Assembly: GCF_008041945.1 (NCBI RefSeq)
Contig: NZ_VKAD01000001.1
Coordinates: 1,798,001 to 1,862,000 of the forward strand
DNA length: 64,000 nucleotides
From: Reinekea thalattae
GTDB taxonomy: Bacteria; Pseudomonadota; Gammaproteobacteria; Pseudomonadales; Natronospirillaceae
Direction: 5' to 3'
Shown here: in pieces, positions 8,901 to 16,998 of the stretch
Layout: each line of letters opens with the position of its first letter
Position numbering within the stretch: the first letter of the stretch is position 1
The notes under the pieces: model-generated
Database searches by the model: none
The model's input: only the letters and a program-made list of their open reading frames with translations
Told to the model about the DNA's origin: nothing
Made by a program: the position numbers and the translations under genes

Positions 8901-9284
8901 GGGGGCGACCTGGTTTCGACGCGGATTACAAAGCTCCAGGTGCATGTCGTGTTGGTAGCCAAACACGTTAAACCAAAGCTGCAAAACTATAGTTGCAAAT
9001 GATGACAACTACGAAGGTTACGCACTAGCTGCATAATCCTTCAAAACTGGGTCAATAGCACCCGGCGATCACTGGTTTGTGCCTGAACGAACCTACTGAT
9101 CGTTAATAACTCAGGATACGTGAAAAGGTTGCTAAGGCCGGATCACCGACAATCTTAATCCTTAGCTCCCCGAGTCGCACCTGTCCTTCGGTAACGGCAA
9201 GGGTAAATTAAAGAAGTGACTAAACATGTAGGACCGCGAGTGGCGGATTTGCGGACGCGGGTTCGATTCCCGCCGCCTCCACCA
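8901..9284 (+). ncRNA. ssrA: tmRNA (10Sa RNA)
   Basis: One-piece tmRNA of 384 nt. The 5' end GGGGGCG pairs with CGCCTCC at 9274-9280 to form the acceptor stem, including a G-U pair at position 3 as in E. coli. The CCA end is encoded (ACCA 9281-9284). The T-arm reads GCGGGTTCGATTCCCGC and the 5' part has the conserved GGTTTCGAC. A resume codon GCA at 8995 opens the tag reading frame. tmRNA rescues ribosomes stalled on broken mRNAs and tags the nascent protein for proteolysis; SmpB is encoded upstream. Confidence 0.97.
8995..9036 (+). other. tmRNA tag reading frame (ANDDNYEGYALAA)
   Basis: From GCA 8995 to TAA 9034 the frame encodes ANDDNYEGYALAA; an alanine from the charged tmRNA precedes it. 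The end ALAA is the ClpXP/ClpAP degron and ANDDNY is the usual SspB-type front. Compared with the common gammaproteobacterial ANDDNYALAA/ANDENYALAA it has three extra residues (EGY). Confidence 0.9.
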
Positions 9285-9288
9285 ATTC

Positions 9289-9323
9289 AAAAGCCTGTCT
9301 CCCAAAAGGAGGTGGGCTTTTTT
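9289..9323 (+). terminator. Intrinsic terminator of ssrA
   Basis: AAAAGCC ... CTCC, loop, GGAG ... GGCTTTTTT begins five bases after the CCA end of tmRNA. Confidence 0.85.
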
Positions 9324-9521
9324 ATGAGCTCATACTTTGCCTACCAAGCTGGCATTAACGCTAACTTAGATACTGCGGCCTAGTCAGGCACCTTCAAAGT
9401 ACTCTAAGATAAATCTCGATCATCCGTTTAAAGTAAATCAATAACACCCATCTATCGTTATTGAAGATAAAAATTCGACTCATCTGGCTTTGCATCGCAA
9501 AAGCCCAAAGGAATTCAACTG

Positions 9522-10322
9522 ATGAAAAAAATCCTACTCACTGGCGCTACCGATGGCATTGGTTTAGAAACCGCAAAACAGCTGGCTGCTCAAGGTCACT
9601 ATTTATTGATACATGGCCGCAGTGAATCAAAACTGGCTGATACCGAAAAAACACTGAAACAGCTGTCACCCAATGCAACGATAGAAAGCTATCGCGCAGA
9701 TTTATCCAGTTTCAGTGAAACCCGAGCGATGCTCAACGCCATTGTTGAATCTCACTCTGCGCTCGACATTATTATCAATAATGCAGGCGTTTATAAAACA
9801 CCCGAGCCGATAACGACGGATGGTTTCGATATCCGCTTTGTTGTGAACACCTTGGCGCCTTACATTATCGCTCAAGCCTTGCTACCAACACTTGCCGATG
9901 ATGGCCGAATCATCAACCTTTCTTCCGCCGGCCAAGCGCCGGTTAATCTCGCAGCACTAGCAGGCCAACAAACCATTAATGATCCGTTCCAAGCTTACGC
10001 TGAAAGTAAGTTGGCGATTACCATGTGGTCGATAGAGCTGGCTGAATCATTGAAACCTGAGCAGGTGATACTGGCTGTCAATCCCGGTTCGTTATTAGCC
10101 AGCAAAATGGTCAAAGAAGGATTTGGCGTTGAAGGTCACGACCTAAAAATCGGTGCGGATATTTTAGTCCGAGCAGCGCTATCGGCAGAATTTAACAACG
10201 ACTCTGGCAAATATTTTGATAACGACGCAAAGCAGCTGGCTGCACCTCACGCTGATGCACTCGATGTCAACAAACGCAAAGAGCTGATCAAAGTAATAGA
10301 GACGATCATAGAGAAATATTAA
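9522..10322 (+). CDS. Short-chain dehydrogenase/reductase
   Basis: 266-aa classical SDR. It shows the NAD(P)-binding TGATDGIG near residue 7, HGRS as in NADP-preferring members, the structural INNAG near residue 88, and the catalytic YAESK near residue 160 with a serine in the preceding INLSSAG. It resembles the retinol dehydrogenase/WW-oxidoreductase-like branch. The substrate cannot be predicted. It lies alone between ssrA and the restriction block with its own Shine-Dalgarno (AAAGGA). It is probably the last gene before the acquired defence block. Confidence 0.85.
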   Translation: MKKILLTGATDGIGLETAKQLAAQGHYLLIHGRSESKLADTEKTLKQLSPNATIESYRADLSSFSETRAMLNAIVESHSALDIIINNAGVYKTPEPITTDGFDIRFVVNTLAPYIIAQALLPTLADDGRIINLSSAGQAPVNLAALAGQQTINDPFQAYAESKLAITMWSIELAESLKPEQVILAVNPGSLLASKMVKEGFGVEGHDLKIGADILVRAALSAEFNNDSGKYFDNDAKQLAAPHADALDVNKRKELIKVIETIIEKY

Positions 10323-10536
10323 GGCGATGTGATATCGATCAGAGTACTGGCTAAAATGACACGGTGAGAAAGATTTATATATAGCTAAAGACTATCCATT
10401 ACCTCAATAAGCGATAGCCCAGCAGCTGTAACAAATTACTCATAACTAACCACTGTACATCCATCAGGTACTCGAAATATCGACTTAAGTGCTATATTCA
10501 ATGCTCTCCATTTTAACAAGCATTGGTTGAATAAGA
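10323..10536. other. Left edge of the defence block
   Basis: 214 bp of AT-rich DNA without an ORF. It presumably carries the hsdR promoter. I saw no integrase remnant and no copy of the tmRNA 3' end here. Confidence 0.4.
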
Positions 10537-13500
10537 ATGACGGACACGCCTTCGAGTAACTTTGAATTCTTAAAAGAACACGACCCAATATTCTTTCAAC
10601 TCACACACAATGCAGAAAAAATATTCGCCATCGACCCAAATGCCTGTTTGATGAAACTGCGCCAATTCGGCGAAGCCATTGCACAAGACCTTGCCTCACA
10701 AACCGGTTTAATCAAACAGCAGAGAGAAAGCCAACTTGATCTGCTGAATAGGTTAAGTCACCGGCTCGATATTGATCAGCAAATTCTTTCTCTGTTCCAC
10801 ATTCTGCGCAAAGAAGGCAACACCGCCAACCACGAATTCACCACCACATTTAAACAGGCGATGGATGGTTTAAGGGCAGCGAGAAACGTTGCTATTTGGT
10901 ATCACGAAACATTCAGAAGAACCTCCAACAAATTCAAACCGGGGCCTTTTTTATTGCCTGAAGACCCCAGTGTTCAGTTAAAAAACCTTGAAGACAGTAT
11001 TCAGCAACTTAAAGGTGAGCTGCAAGATAAAGCACAATCATTTGAAAGCAGCGAAGAGCTCAGCGCGCTAATAAATCAACAAAAACAAGAAAACTCAATG
11101 CTTGCTAAAAAGCTTGAAGAAGACGCTCTCGTTTACGAAGAACTGCTGCAAGAGCAGGACGCTGAGCAAGCAAAAACACAAGCAGAATTCGAAGATAAAA
11201 TCGCTCGACTTACCGAAGAAACAGAACGATTAAAAAGAGAAAAACAACAGCTAGCGGCGATTAAAAATAGCACTAAACGCGCCAGTCAAAATCTCCATCT
11301 CTCTGAAAAAGAAACGCGCCAACTTATTGATGAACAACTTACAGCAGCACATTGGCAAGCCGATAGCGAAAGTCTCACCTTCCATAAAGGTCACCGACCA
11401 GAAAAAGGCAAAAACAAAGCCATTGCTGAGTGGCCGGTTTCTGGTGGGCGCGCGGATTATGTTTTATTTGCAGGGCTCACGCCAATCGCGATCGTTGAAG
11501 CGAAGAAAGAAAACAGTAATGTTTCCGGTAAAATCTCACAAGCAGAACGCTACAGCAAAAACCTTAAAATTGTAGAACCCATGCTCAGCGCTTGGCAGTT
11601 GGCAGGCATGACCATCGCCTGGCCGGATGAAGGTGATAGCCACTACAAAGTACCCTTTGTTTATTCCTGTAATGGTCGCCCTTATGTGCCGCAACTGGCA
11701 GAGTACTCTGGTACCTGGTTTCGTGATGTACGTGAATCAGAAAACACTAAGCGAGCACTGGCTAGCTTTCACACGCCAGAAGGCCTGTTAGACTTACTAA
11801 AACGCAGTAAAGAAAGCGCACAACAACAACTGCAAACAGAGCCCTTTGGCTATTTAAAACTGCGCGACTACCAACAAAAAGCCATTACTGCGGTCGAAGA
11901 AACGCTCGCTAAAGATATTCGCAAAGCACTACTGGCGATGGCAACCGGCACCGGCAAGACTCGAACCATCATTGGCTTAATGTACCGGTTTTTGAAAGCT
12001 GAACGCTTTAAGCGTATTTTATTTTTGGTCGACCGTACCGCGCTCGGCCAACAAGCCATTGATGCCTTTAATGAAGCGCCGCTGGAGCAAAATAATACCC
12101 TATCGAAAATATACAACATCGCTGAGTTAGGCGACATGGCAGCCGAAGCAGAAACCCGCGTACAAGTTGCCACGGTACAAGCCATGGTGAAGCGCATCTT
12201 TATGAGCGATAACCCTCCGCCATTGGACCAGTTCGACTGCATCATCATCGACGAGGCTCACCGAGGTTACACGCTCGACCAAGAAATGACCGAAGGTGAA
12301 ATCGCCACTCGCGATGCCAGCCAGTATATTTCTAGCTACCGCCGCGTTTTAGACTATTTCGATGCGGTAAAAATTGCACTCACCGCCACACCCGCTAAAC
12401 ATACCAGCGAGATTTTTGGCAAACCGGTCTACACCTACTCGTACCGTGAAGCTGTGGCCGACGATTGGCTAATCGATCACGAACCACCCATCCGTTACCA
12501 AACGCTGCTCTCCAAAAATGGGATCACCTTTACCAAGGGCGAAGCCGTAGAGTCTATCAATACTCAAACCGGTGAAATACAAAGCGCCGAACTCGACGAC
12601 GAACTGACCTTTGAAGTAGAGGCGTTTAATCGTCAAGTCATTAACGAAAATTTCAACCGTGTTATCTGCCAGCAACTCATAAAAGAGCTCGACCCATTCG
12701 GTGACGAAAAAACCATGATCTTCTGCGCCACCGATCTGCACGCCGATATGGTTAAACGTCTGCTGGATGAAGCTTTTAAAGAGGAGTACAACGGAGATTA
12801 CAATCAAGCCGCCGTGGCAAAAATTACCGGCCAGAGCGATAAAGTAGAACAACTTATCCGCCAGTATAAAAATGAACGCTATCCAAACATCGCCATTACT
12901 GTTGATTTGCTCACTACCGGCATCGACGTACCGCCTATCTGTAATTTGGTGTTTATGCGCCGAGTGAAATCACGAATTTTATACGAGCAAATGATCGGCC
13001 GCGCCACCCGCCGTTGCAACGAAATAGGTAAAACGGTATTCCGCATTTACGACCCAGTGGATATTTACGCCACGCTAGCGGATGTAAACACCATGAAACC
13101 ATTGGTAAAAGACCCCAACATCACGCTGGAACAATTGATCGATGAAATAACGGACCCTGAAAAACTAGAACGAGCGACCAATGCGCCCGGCGATATGCCC
13201 GAGCAAAGCCAGGCCGATGTCGTGCTCAGCCAACTCAGCCAGAAGGTGATGCGGGTTCTGCGCAAAGCCGAGAAAAAATCCGAAAACGATCCTAAGCTCA
13301 AACAAAGGCTGAATGAACTACAAAGCCTTTGGAACGTAGAACCGAAAAACCTTCACAAACACCTAAATGAACTTGGCCCAAAACAAGCAGCGGCTTTCAT
13401 TAACCAACACAACGGCCTGCTAAGCCAACTAGAACAAGTGAATAATCTACTCGGCAATGACCGGCAGCCAATCATCTCCGTACACGATGACGAGATACAC

Positions 13501-14037
13501 GAACGCACCCAAAGTTACGGAAATCATGCTAAACCAGAAGACTACCTAGACAGTTTCAATGACTTTATTAAAGAACAACTCAACCAGAGCGCCGCACTTA
13601 CTGTCGTGGTCACCAAACCACGTAATCTAACGCGAGAGCAATTAAAAGAGATAAAACTACTCCTAGATAGTGCAGGTTATAACGAACCAACACTACAAAC
13701 CGCCGTACGCGAGCAAACCAATCAAGATATTGCCGCCAGCATTATCGGCCACATTCGCCAAGCAGCTCTTGGCGAACCTCTGGTACCGTTTGAACAACGC
13801 ATCGCACAAGCCATGCAGCGTATTTACCAAAGCCAACGTTGGACACCCAATCAACGAAATTGGCTCGGGCGCCTAGCCAAACAACTGGTACACGAAATCA
13901 TTATCGACCGGGATTTTGTAAACGACCGCTTTAGCGAGAAGGGCGGCGCGAAACAGCTGGATAAAATACTGAATAATCAGCTGGATACGCTGTTAGAGGA
14001 GCTTAGCGAGGCAGTTTGGCCGTCGGAGTCGGCGTAA
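10537..14037 (+). CDS. hsdR: Type I restriction enzyme, subunit R (type IA-like)
   Basis: The 1166-aa length matches EcoKI HsdR. Domains in order: an N-terminal DUF4145-like domain (FEFLKEHDPIFFQL..., residues 8-140), a long glutamine/glutamate-rich coiled coil (about 150-245), and a PD-(D/E)xK nuclease with D307 and E321-A-K323 (ADYVLF...IVEAKK). A DEAD-like translocase follows, with Walker A ATGTGKT at 469-475, DEAH at 572-575 and helicase C motifs including RVKSRILYEQMIGRATR. A C-terminal helical HsdM/HsdS-contact domain ends it. It cuts unmodified DNA after ATP-driven translocation, together with HsdM and HsdS. Repeats and fic separate it from hsdM. Confidence 0.95.
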   Translation: MTDTPSSNFEFLKEHDPIFFQLTHNAEKIFAIDPNACLMKLRQFGEAIAQDLASQTGLIKQQRESQLDLLNRLSHRLDIDQQILSLFHILRKEGNTANHEFTTTFKQAMDGLRAARNVAIWYHETFRRTSNKFKPGPFLLPEDPSVQLKNLEDSIQQLKGELQDKAQSFESSEELSALINQQKQENSMLAKKLEEDALVYEELLQEQDAEQAKTQAEFEDKIARLTEETERLKREKQQLAAIKNSTKRASQNLHLSEKETRQLIDEQLTAAHWQADSESLTFHKGHRPEKGKNKAIAEWPVSGGRADYVLFAGLTPIAIVEAKKENSNVSGKISQAERYSKNLKIVEPMLSAWQLAGMTIAWPDEGDSHYKVPFVYSCNGRPYVPQLAEYSGTWFRDVRESENTKRALASFHTPEGLLDLLKRSKESAQQQLQTEPFGYLKLRDYQQKAITAVEETLAKDIRKALLAMATGTGKTRTIIGLMYRFLKAERFKRILFLVDRTALGQQAIDAFNEAPLEQNNTLSKIYNIAELGDMAAEAETRVQVATVQAMVKRIFMSDNPPPLDQFDCIIIDEAHRGYTLDQEMTEGEIATRDASQYISSYRRVLDYFDAVKIALTATPAKHTSEIFGKPVYTYSYREAVADDWLIDHEPPIRYQTLLSKNGITFTKGEAVESINTQTGEIQSAELDDELTFEVEAFNRQVINENFNRVICQQLIKELDPFGDEKTMIFCATDLHADMVKRLLDEAFKEEYNGDYNQAAVAKITGQSDKVEQLIRQYKNERYPNIAITVDLLTTGIDVPPICNLVFMRRVKSRILYEQMIGRATRRCNEIGKTVFRIYDPVDIYATLADVNTMKPLVKDPNITLEQLIDEITDPEKLERATNAPGDMPEQSQADVVLSQLSQKVMRVLRKAEKKSENDPKLKQRLNELQSLWNVEPKNLHKHLNELGPKQAAAFINQHNGLLSQLEQVNNLLGNDRQPIISVHDDEIHERTQSYGNHAKPEDYLDSFNDFIKEQLNQSAALTVVVTKPRNLTREQLKEIKLLLDSAGYNEPTLQTAVREQTNQDIAASIIGHIRQAALGEPLVPFEQRIAQAMQRIYQSQRWTPNQRNWLGRLAKQLVHEIIIDRDFVNDRFSEKGGAKQLDKILNNQLDTLLEELSEAVWPSESA

Positions 14038-14040
14038 ACA

Positions 14041-14104
14041 TTTATGTCGAAATAAGGAGGAAATTTCGACATAAAAAGCAGATATGTCGTCTGCATCGAC
14101 ATAT
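14041..14104. repeat. Two inverted-repeat pairs sharing the word TATGTCG
   Basis: Immediately after the hsdR stop a perfect 13-bp inverted repeat TTTATGTCGAAAT / ATTTCGACATAAA (14041-14053 and 14063-14075, 9-bp spacer) is followed by a second perfect pair ATATGTCG / CGACATAT (14082-14089 and 14097-14104). The first could act as a hairpin end for hsdR mRNA but has no T run. The shared half-site in two inverted pairs looks more like an operator. Confidence 0.6.
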
Positions 14105-14130
14105 GCCAAGCGCAGCGGAAAAACAAACCA

Positions 14131-14200
14131 AAGTTAAAACAACCCAAGCTCTTATTTTAATTTTGATCTTAAGTTAAAATAACACAACTTCTTAATTTAA
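14131..14200 (+). promoter_or_regulatory. Tandem 30-bp repeats upstream of fic, probable operator
   Basis: Two direct copies (14131-14160 and 14171-14200) with a 40-bp period, identical at 25 of 30 positions, both starting AAGTTAAAA and ending TTTAA. Copy 2 is also an inverted repeat, AAGTTAAA (14171-14178) / TTTAACTT (14196-14203). They end 14 bp before the fic ATG. The arrangement suits autoregulation of the fic-hsdM-hsdS unit, possibly by the winged-helix end of the Fic protein (inference). Confidence 0.6.
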
Positions 14201-14214
14201 CTTCAGGGACCGAC

Positions 14215-15372
14215 ATGGATCGCGGAACGACTGGAAAATACATCAAGAGCATCGCCGGTGGAGTGAAATGTCAGGCGTTTGTGCCTGATCCTCTACCTCC
14301 AGAACCGGCTTTGGTTCTGGACAGCAAGCTGCAAAACCGTATCAATCAAGCCATGTTGGCCTTAGGTCGTTTGGATGCGATCAGTACGTTGTTGCCCGAT
14401 GCGAGGCTGTTTCTATACAGCTATGTGCGTAAAGAAGCGGTGATGTCTTCTCAAATAGAAGGGACTCAATCATCTCTGAGTGACCTAATGCTCTATGAGA
14501 TGGAAGGATTACCTGGCGTGCCAATGGATGATGTCCAAGAAGTCTCGTGCTACGTCAACGCGCTGGAACTGGGGGTGCAGCGAATACGAGAAGGGCACCC
14601 AATCACATACAGGTTGATTACTGAACTGCACAACGCACTAATGACGTCAGGACGCGGGATCAACAAAGGTCCTGGCGAGTTTCGAAAAAATCAGGTCTGG
14701 ATTGGCGGCTATCGAGCGGATGAGGCGACATTCGTTCCAGCACCGTCGAACGAACTGGCTGAATGCTGGGCGGCTTTAGAGCGATTTTTAAACGACGTAC
14801 CGGAAGCGACTGATCCGCTCACTAAAGCGGCATTGGCACACGTTCAATTTGAAACCATTCACCCCTTTATGGACGGTAATGGCCGACTAGGTCGCTTACT
14901 GATTCCATTGGTTCTGGTGGCTGCGGGTATCTTGAACGAGCCGCTGTTGTACTTGTCCGTGTTTTTTAAAAAACACCGCCAAGTCTACTATGACCGATTG
15001 CAGCAGGTACGTCTGACTGGCGACTGGGAAAGCTGGCTGCTGTTTTTTGTTGATGCCGTTGCAGAGACCGCGGCGCAGGCCGTTGACACCGCTCAACAGC
15101 TCAACGCATTGAAGCAAATGCATCGGCAATCACTCACGCAATTGGGCCGGCTGGCACCTTCGGCTTCGCAGGTTTTGGATGTGCTGTTCGAGTACCCGAT
15201 TGCCAACATCAATACGCTGGTTAAGCATGCCAATATAACAGCCGCAACCGCAGGCAAAGTAATGGAACGCCTGGCTCAGCCTGAACTGGCACTGGTGCAA
15301 GAGCTCACCGGCCAAAAACGTAACCGAGTTTTTGCTTACACCGCTTACATAGACATACTAAATAAAGAATAA
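14215..15372 (+). CDS. Fic-family AMP transferase with N-terminal inhibitory motif
   Basis: 385-aa Fic protein of the SoFic-like group: Fic_N domain, Fic core and a C-terminal winged helix. The catalytic motif HPFMDGNGRLGR starts at H216. The inhibitory motif S78-x-x-x-E82-G83 (SSQIEG) lies N-terminal, making it a class II Fic whose activity is held back by its own helix. The C-terminus (LDVLFEYPIANINTLVKHANITAATAGKVMERL) has the form of a DNA-binding winged helix. Such enzymes usually transfer AMP to protein hydroxyls; the target is unknown. It lies between hsdR and hsdM, only 9 bp from hsdM, so it is probably co-transcribed with the modification genes. Confidence 0.9.
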   Translation: MDRGTTGKYIKSIAGGVKCQAFVPDPLPPEPALVLDSKLQNRINQAMLALGRLDAISTLLPDARLFLYSYVRKEAVMSSQIEGTQSSLSDLMLYEMEGLPGVPMDDVQEVSCYVNALELGVQRIREGHPITYRLITELHNALMTSGRGINKGPGEFRKNQVWIGGYRADEATFVPAPSNELAECWAALERFLNDVPEATDPLTKAALAHVQFETIHPFMDGNGRLGRLLIPLVLVAAGILNEPLLYLSVFFKKHRQVYYDRLQQVRLTGDWESWLLFFVDAVAETAAQAVDTAQQLNALKQMHRQSLTQLGRLAPSASQVLDVLFEYPIANINTLVKHANITAATAGKVMERLAQPELALVQELTGQKRNRVFAYTAYIDILNKE

Positions 15373-15381
15373 AGAGACCTC

Positions 15382-16998
15382 ATGACCAACAACGACATCG
15401 TACAAAAACTCTGGAACCTCTGTGACGTACTGCGCGACGACGGCATTAACTATTCCGACTACGTCACCGAACTGGTTATGCTGCTGTTCATAAAAATGGT
15501 GCACGAAAACACCGAAGCTGGCGTATTAAAAAAACACCCGCTGCCAGAAGGTTGCCGTTGGGCAGACTTAAGCGGTAAATCAGGCATTAACTTGCTTAAC
15601 GATTACAAAGCCATTTTGCTGGCGCTTTCTACCGGTAAACGCACGGCGGTCATTAAAGCCAAAAAAGAAGGCGAAGCAGACAGCGTCGAAGAAGTTATTG
15701 TTCATAACGACCCGTTGATCAGCGCCATTTACGCCGACGCTCAAACTCGTCTACGTGAGCCAAAACATTTAGAACAAATTATTAAACGCTTCGACGAAAT
15801 ACAAGACTGGTTCAGCGCCAGCAAAGATGGCCTCGGCGATTTATACGAAGGTCTGTTAGAGAAAAACGCCGGCGAAACCAAAAGTGGCGCAGGCCAATAC
15901 TTTACCCCACGCGCGCTGATTAACTGCATGGTGCGCTGCATAAAACCGCAAATCGGTGAAGTCATTCAAGACCCGGCCGCGGGCACCGCGGGCTTTTTGG
16001 TCGCCGCCGACCAATACCTGCGCGAGCAAACCGATGATTATTATGACCTTACCGACAAGCAAGCAAACTTCCAAAAGAACAACGCCTTTGTCGGCATTGA
16101 GCTGGTACCTAACACCCGCCGCCTCGCCCTAATGAACTGTTTATTACACGGCATGGAAGGCGACAACGAAGGCGTGGTGCACTTAGGCAACGCCCTAGGC
16201 GAAGCCGGTAAAGCCTTGCAAAGTGCCGATGTTATTTTAGCCAACCCACCCTTTGGCACCAGCAAAGGCGGCGAAGCCAGCAATACCCGCGATGATTTAA
16301 CCTATAAAACCAGCAACAAACAGCTGGCCTTTTTGCAGCACATTTACCGCAACCTAAAACCCGGTGGCCGCGCCGCCGTAGTATTGCCCGATAACGTACT
16401 GTTTGAAGCTGGCGTTGGCACCGATGTGCGCCGCGACCTAATGAACAAGTGCAACCTGCACACTATTTTACGTTTACCGACCGGCATTTTTTACGCCCAA
16501 GGCGTTAAAACCAACGTACTGTTCTTTAACAAAGGCAGCGCAACCGACAAACACCAACAAGAAAACTGCACGCAAAAGGTTTGGGTGTACGACCTGCGCA
16601 CCAACATGCCCAGCTTTGGCAAACGCACGCCATTTGGCGATAACCACTTAAAACCGTTTGAAAACGTTTACGGTGAAAACGCCGACGGCACCAGCAAGCG
16701 CAACGAAGGCGAATACAGCTTTGGTGCCGAAGAAATCGCCGTAGATAAACAGGCCACCGTAGAAAACCAAGGTGTAGACGACAAACTACTGCATTCAAGA
16801 TGGCGTAGCTTCAGCCGTGAATGGATTGCACAGACCAAAGGCGACTCGCTCGACATCAGCTGGTTAAAAGACAAAGACAGCGTCGATGCGGCGAACCTGC
16901 CCGCGCCGGAGGTTTTAGCGCGGGAGGCGAAAGAGGAATTGGCGGGAGCGATGGAGGAGTTGGAACAGTTGATGATTGCTCTGGGGGAAAAGGCATGA
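15382..16998 (+). CDS. hsdM: Type I DNA methyltransferase subunit M
   Basis: 538-aa adenine-N6 methyltransferase subunit. N-terminal HsdM domain (NDIVQKLWNLCDVLRDDGINYSDYVTELVMLLFIKM), SAM-binding motif DPAAGTAGF at 197-205 and catalytic NPPF at 288-291. It methylates the HsdS-specified target to protect host DNA and is part of the restriction complex. SD-like AAAGAGA precedes ATG. Its last four bases overlap the hsdS start (ATGA), a typical coupling. Length and motifs agree with EcoKI-type HsdM. Confidence 0.95.
   Translation: MTNNDIVQKLWNLCDVLRDDGINYSDYVTELVMLLFIKMVHENTEAGVLKKHPLPEGCRWADLSGKSGINLLNDYKAILLALSTGKRTAVIKAKKEGEADSVEEVIVHNDPLISAIYADAQTRLREPKHLEQIIKRFDEIQDWFSASKDGLGDLYEGLLEKNAGETKSGAGQYFTPRALINCMVRCIKPQIGEVIQDPAAGTAGFLVAADQYLREQTDDYYDLTDKQANFQKNNAFVGIELVPNTRRLALMNCLLHGMEGDNEGVVHLGNALGEAGKALQSADVILANPPFGTSKGGEASNTRDDLTYKTSNKQLAFLQHIYRNLKPGGRAAVVLPDNVLFEAGVGTDVRRDLMNKCNLHTILRLPTGIFYAQGVKTNVLFFNKGSATDKHQQENCTQKVWVYDLRTNMPSFGKRTPFGDNHLKPFENVYGENADGTSKRNEGEYSFGAEEIAVDKQATVENQGVDDKLLHSRWRSFSREWIAQTKGDSLDISWLKDKDSVDAANLPAPEVLAREAKEELAGAMEELEQLMIALGEKA

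Noticed and set aside
16821-16994. Upstream extension of hsdS
   Set aside because: It lies within hsdM in another frame; ATG 16995 with the ATGA overlap is the natural start.
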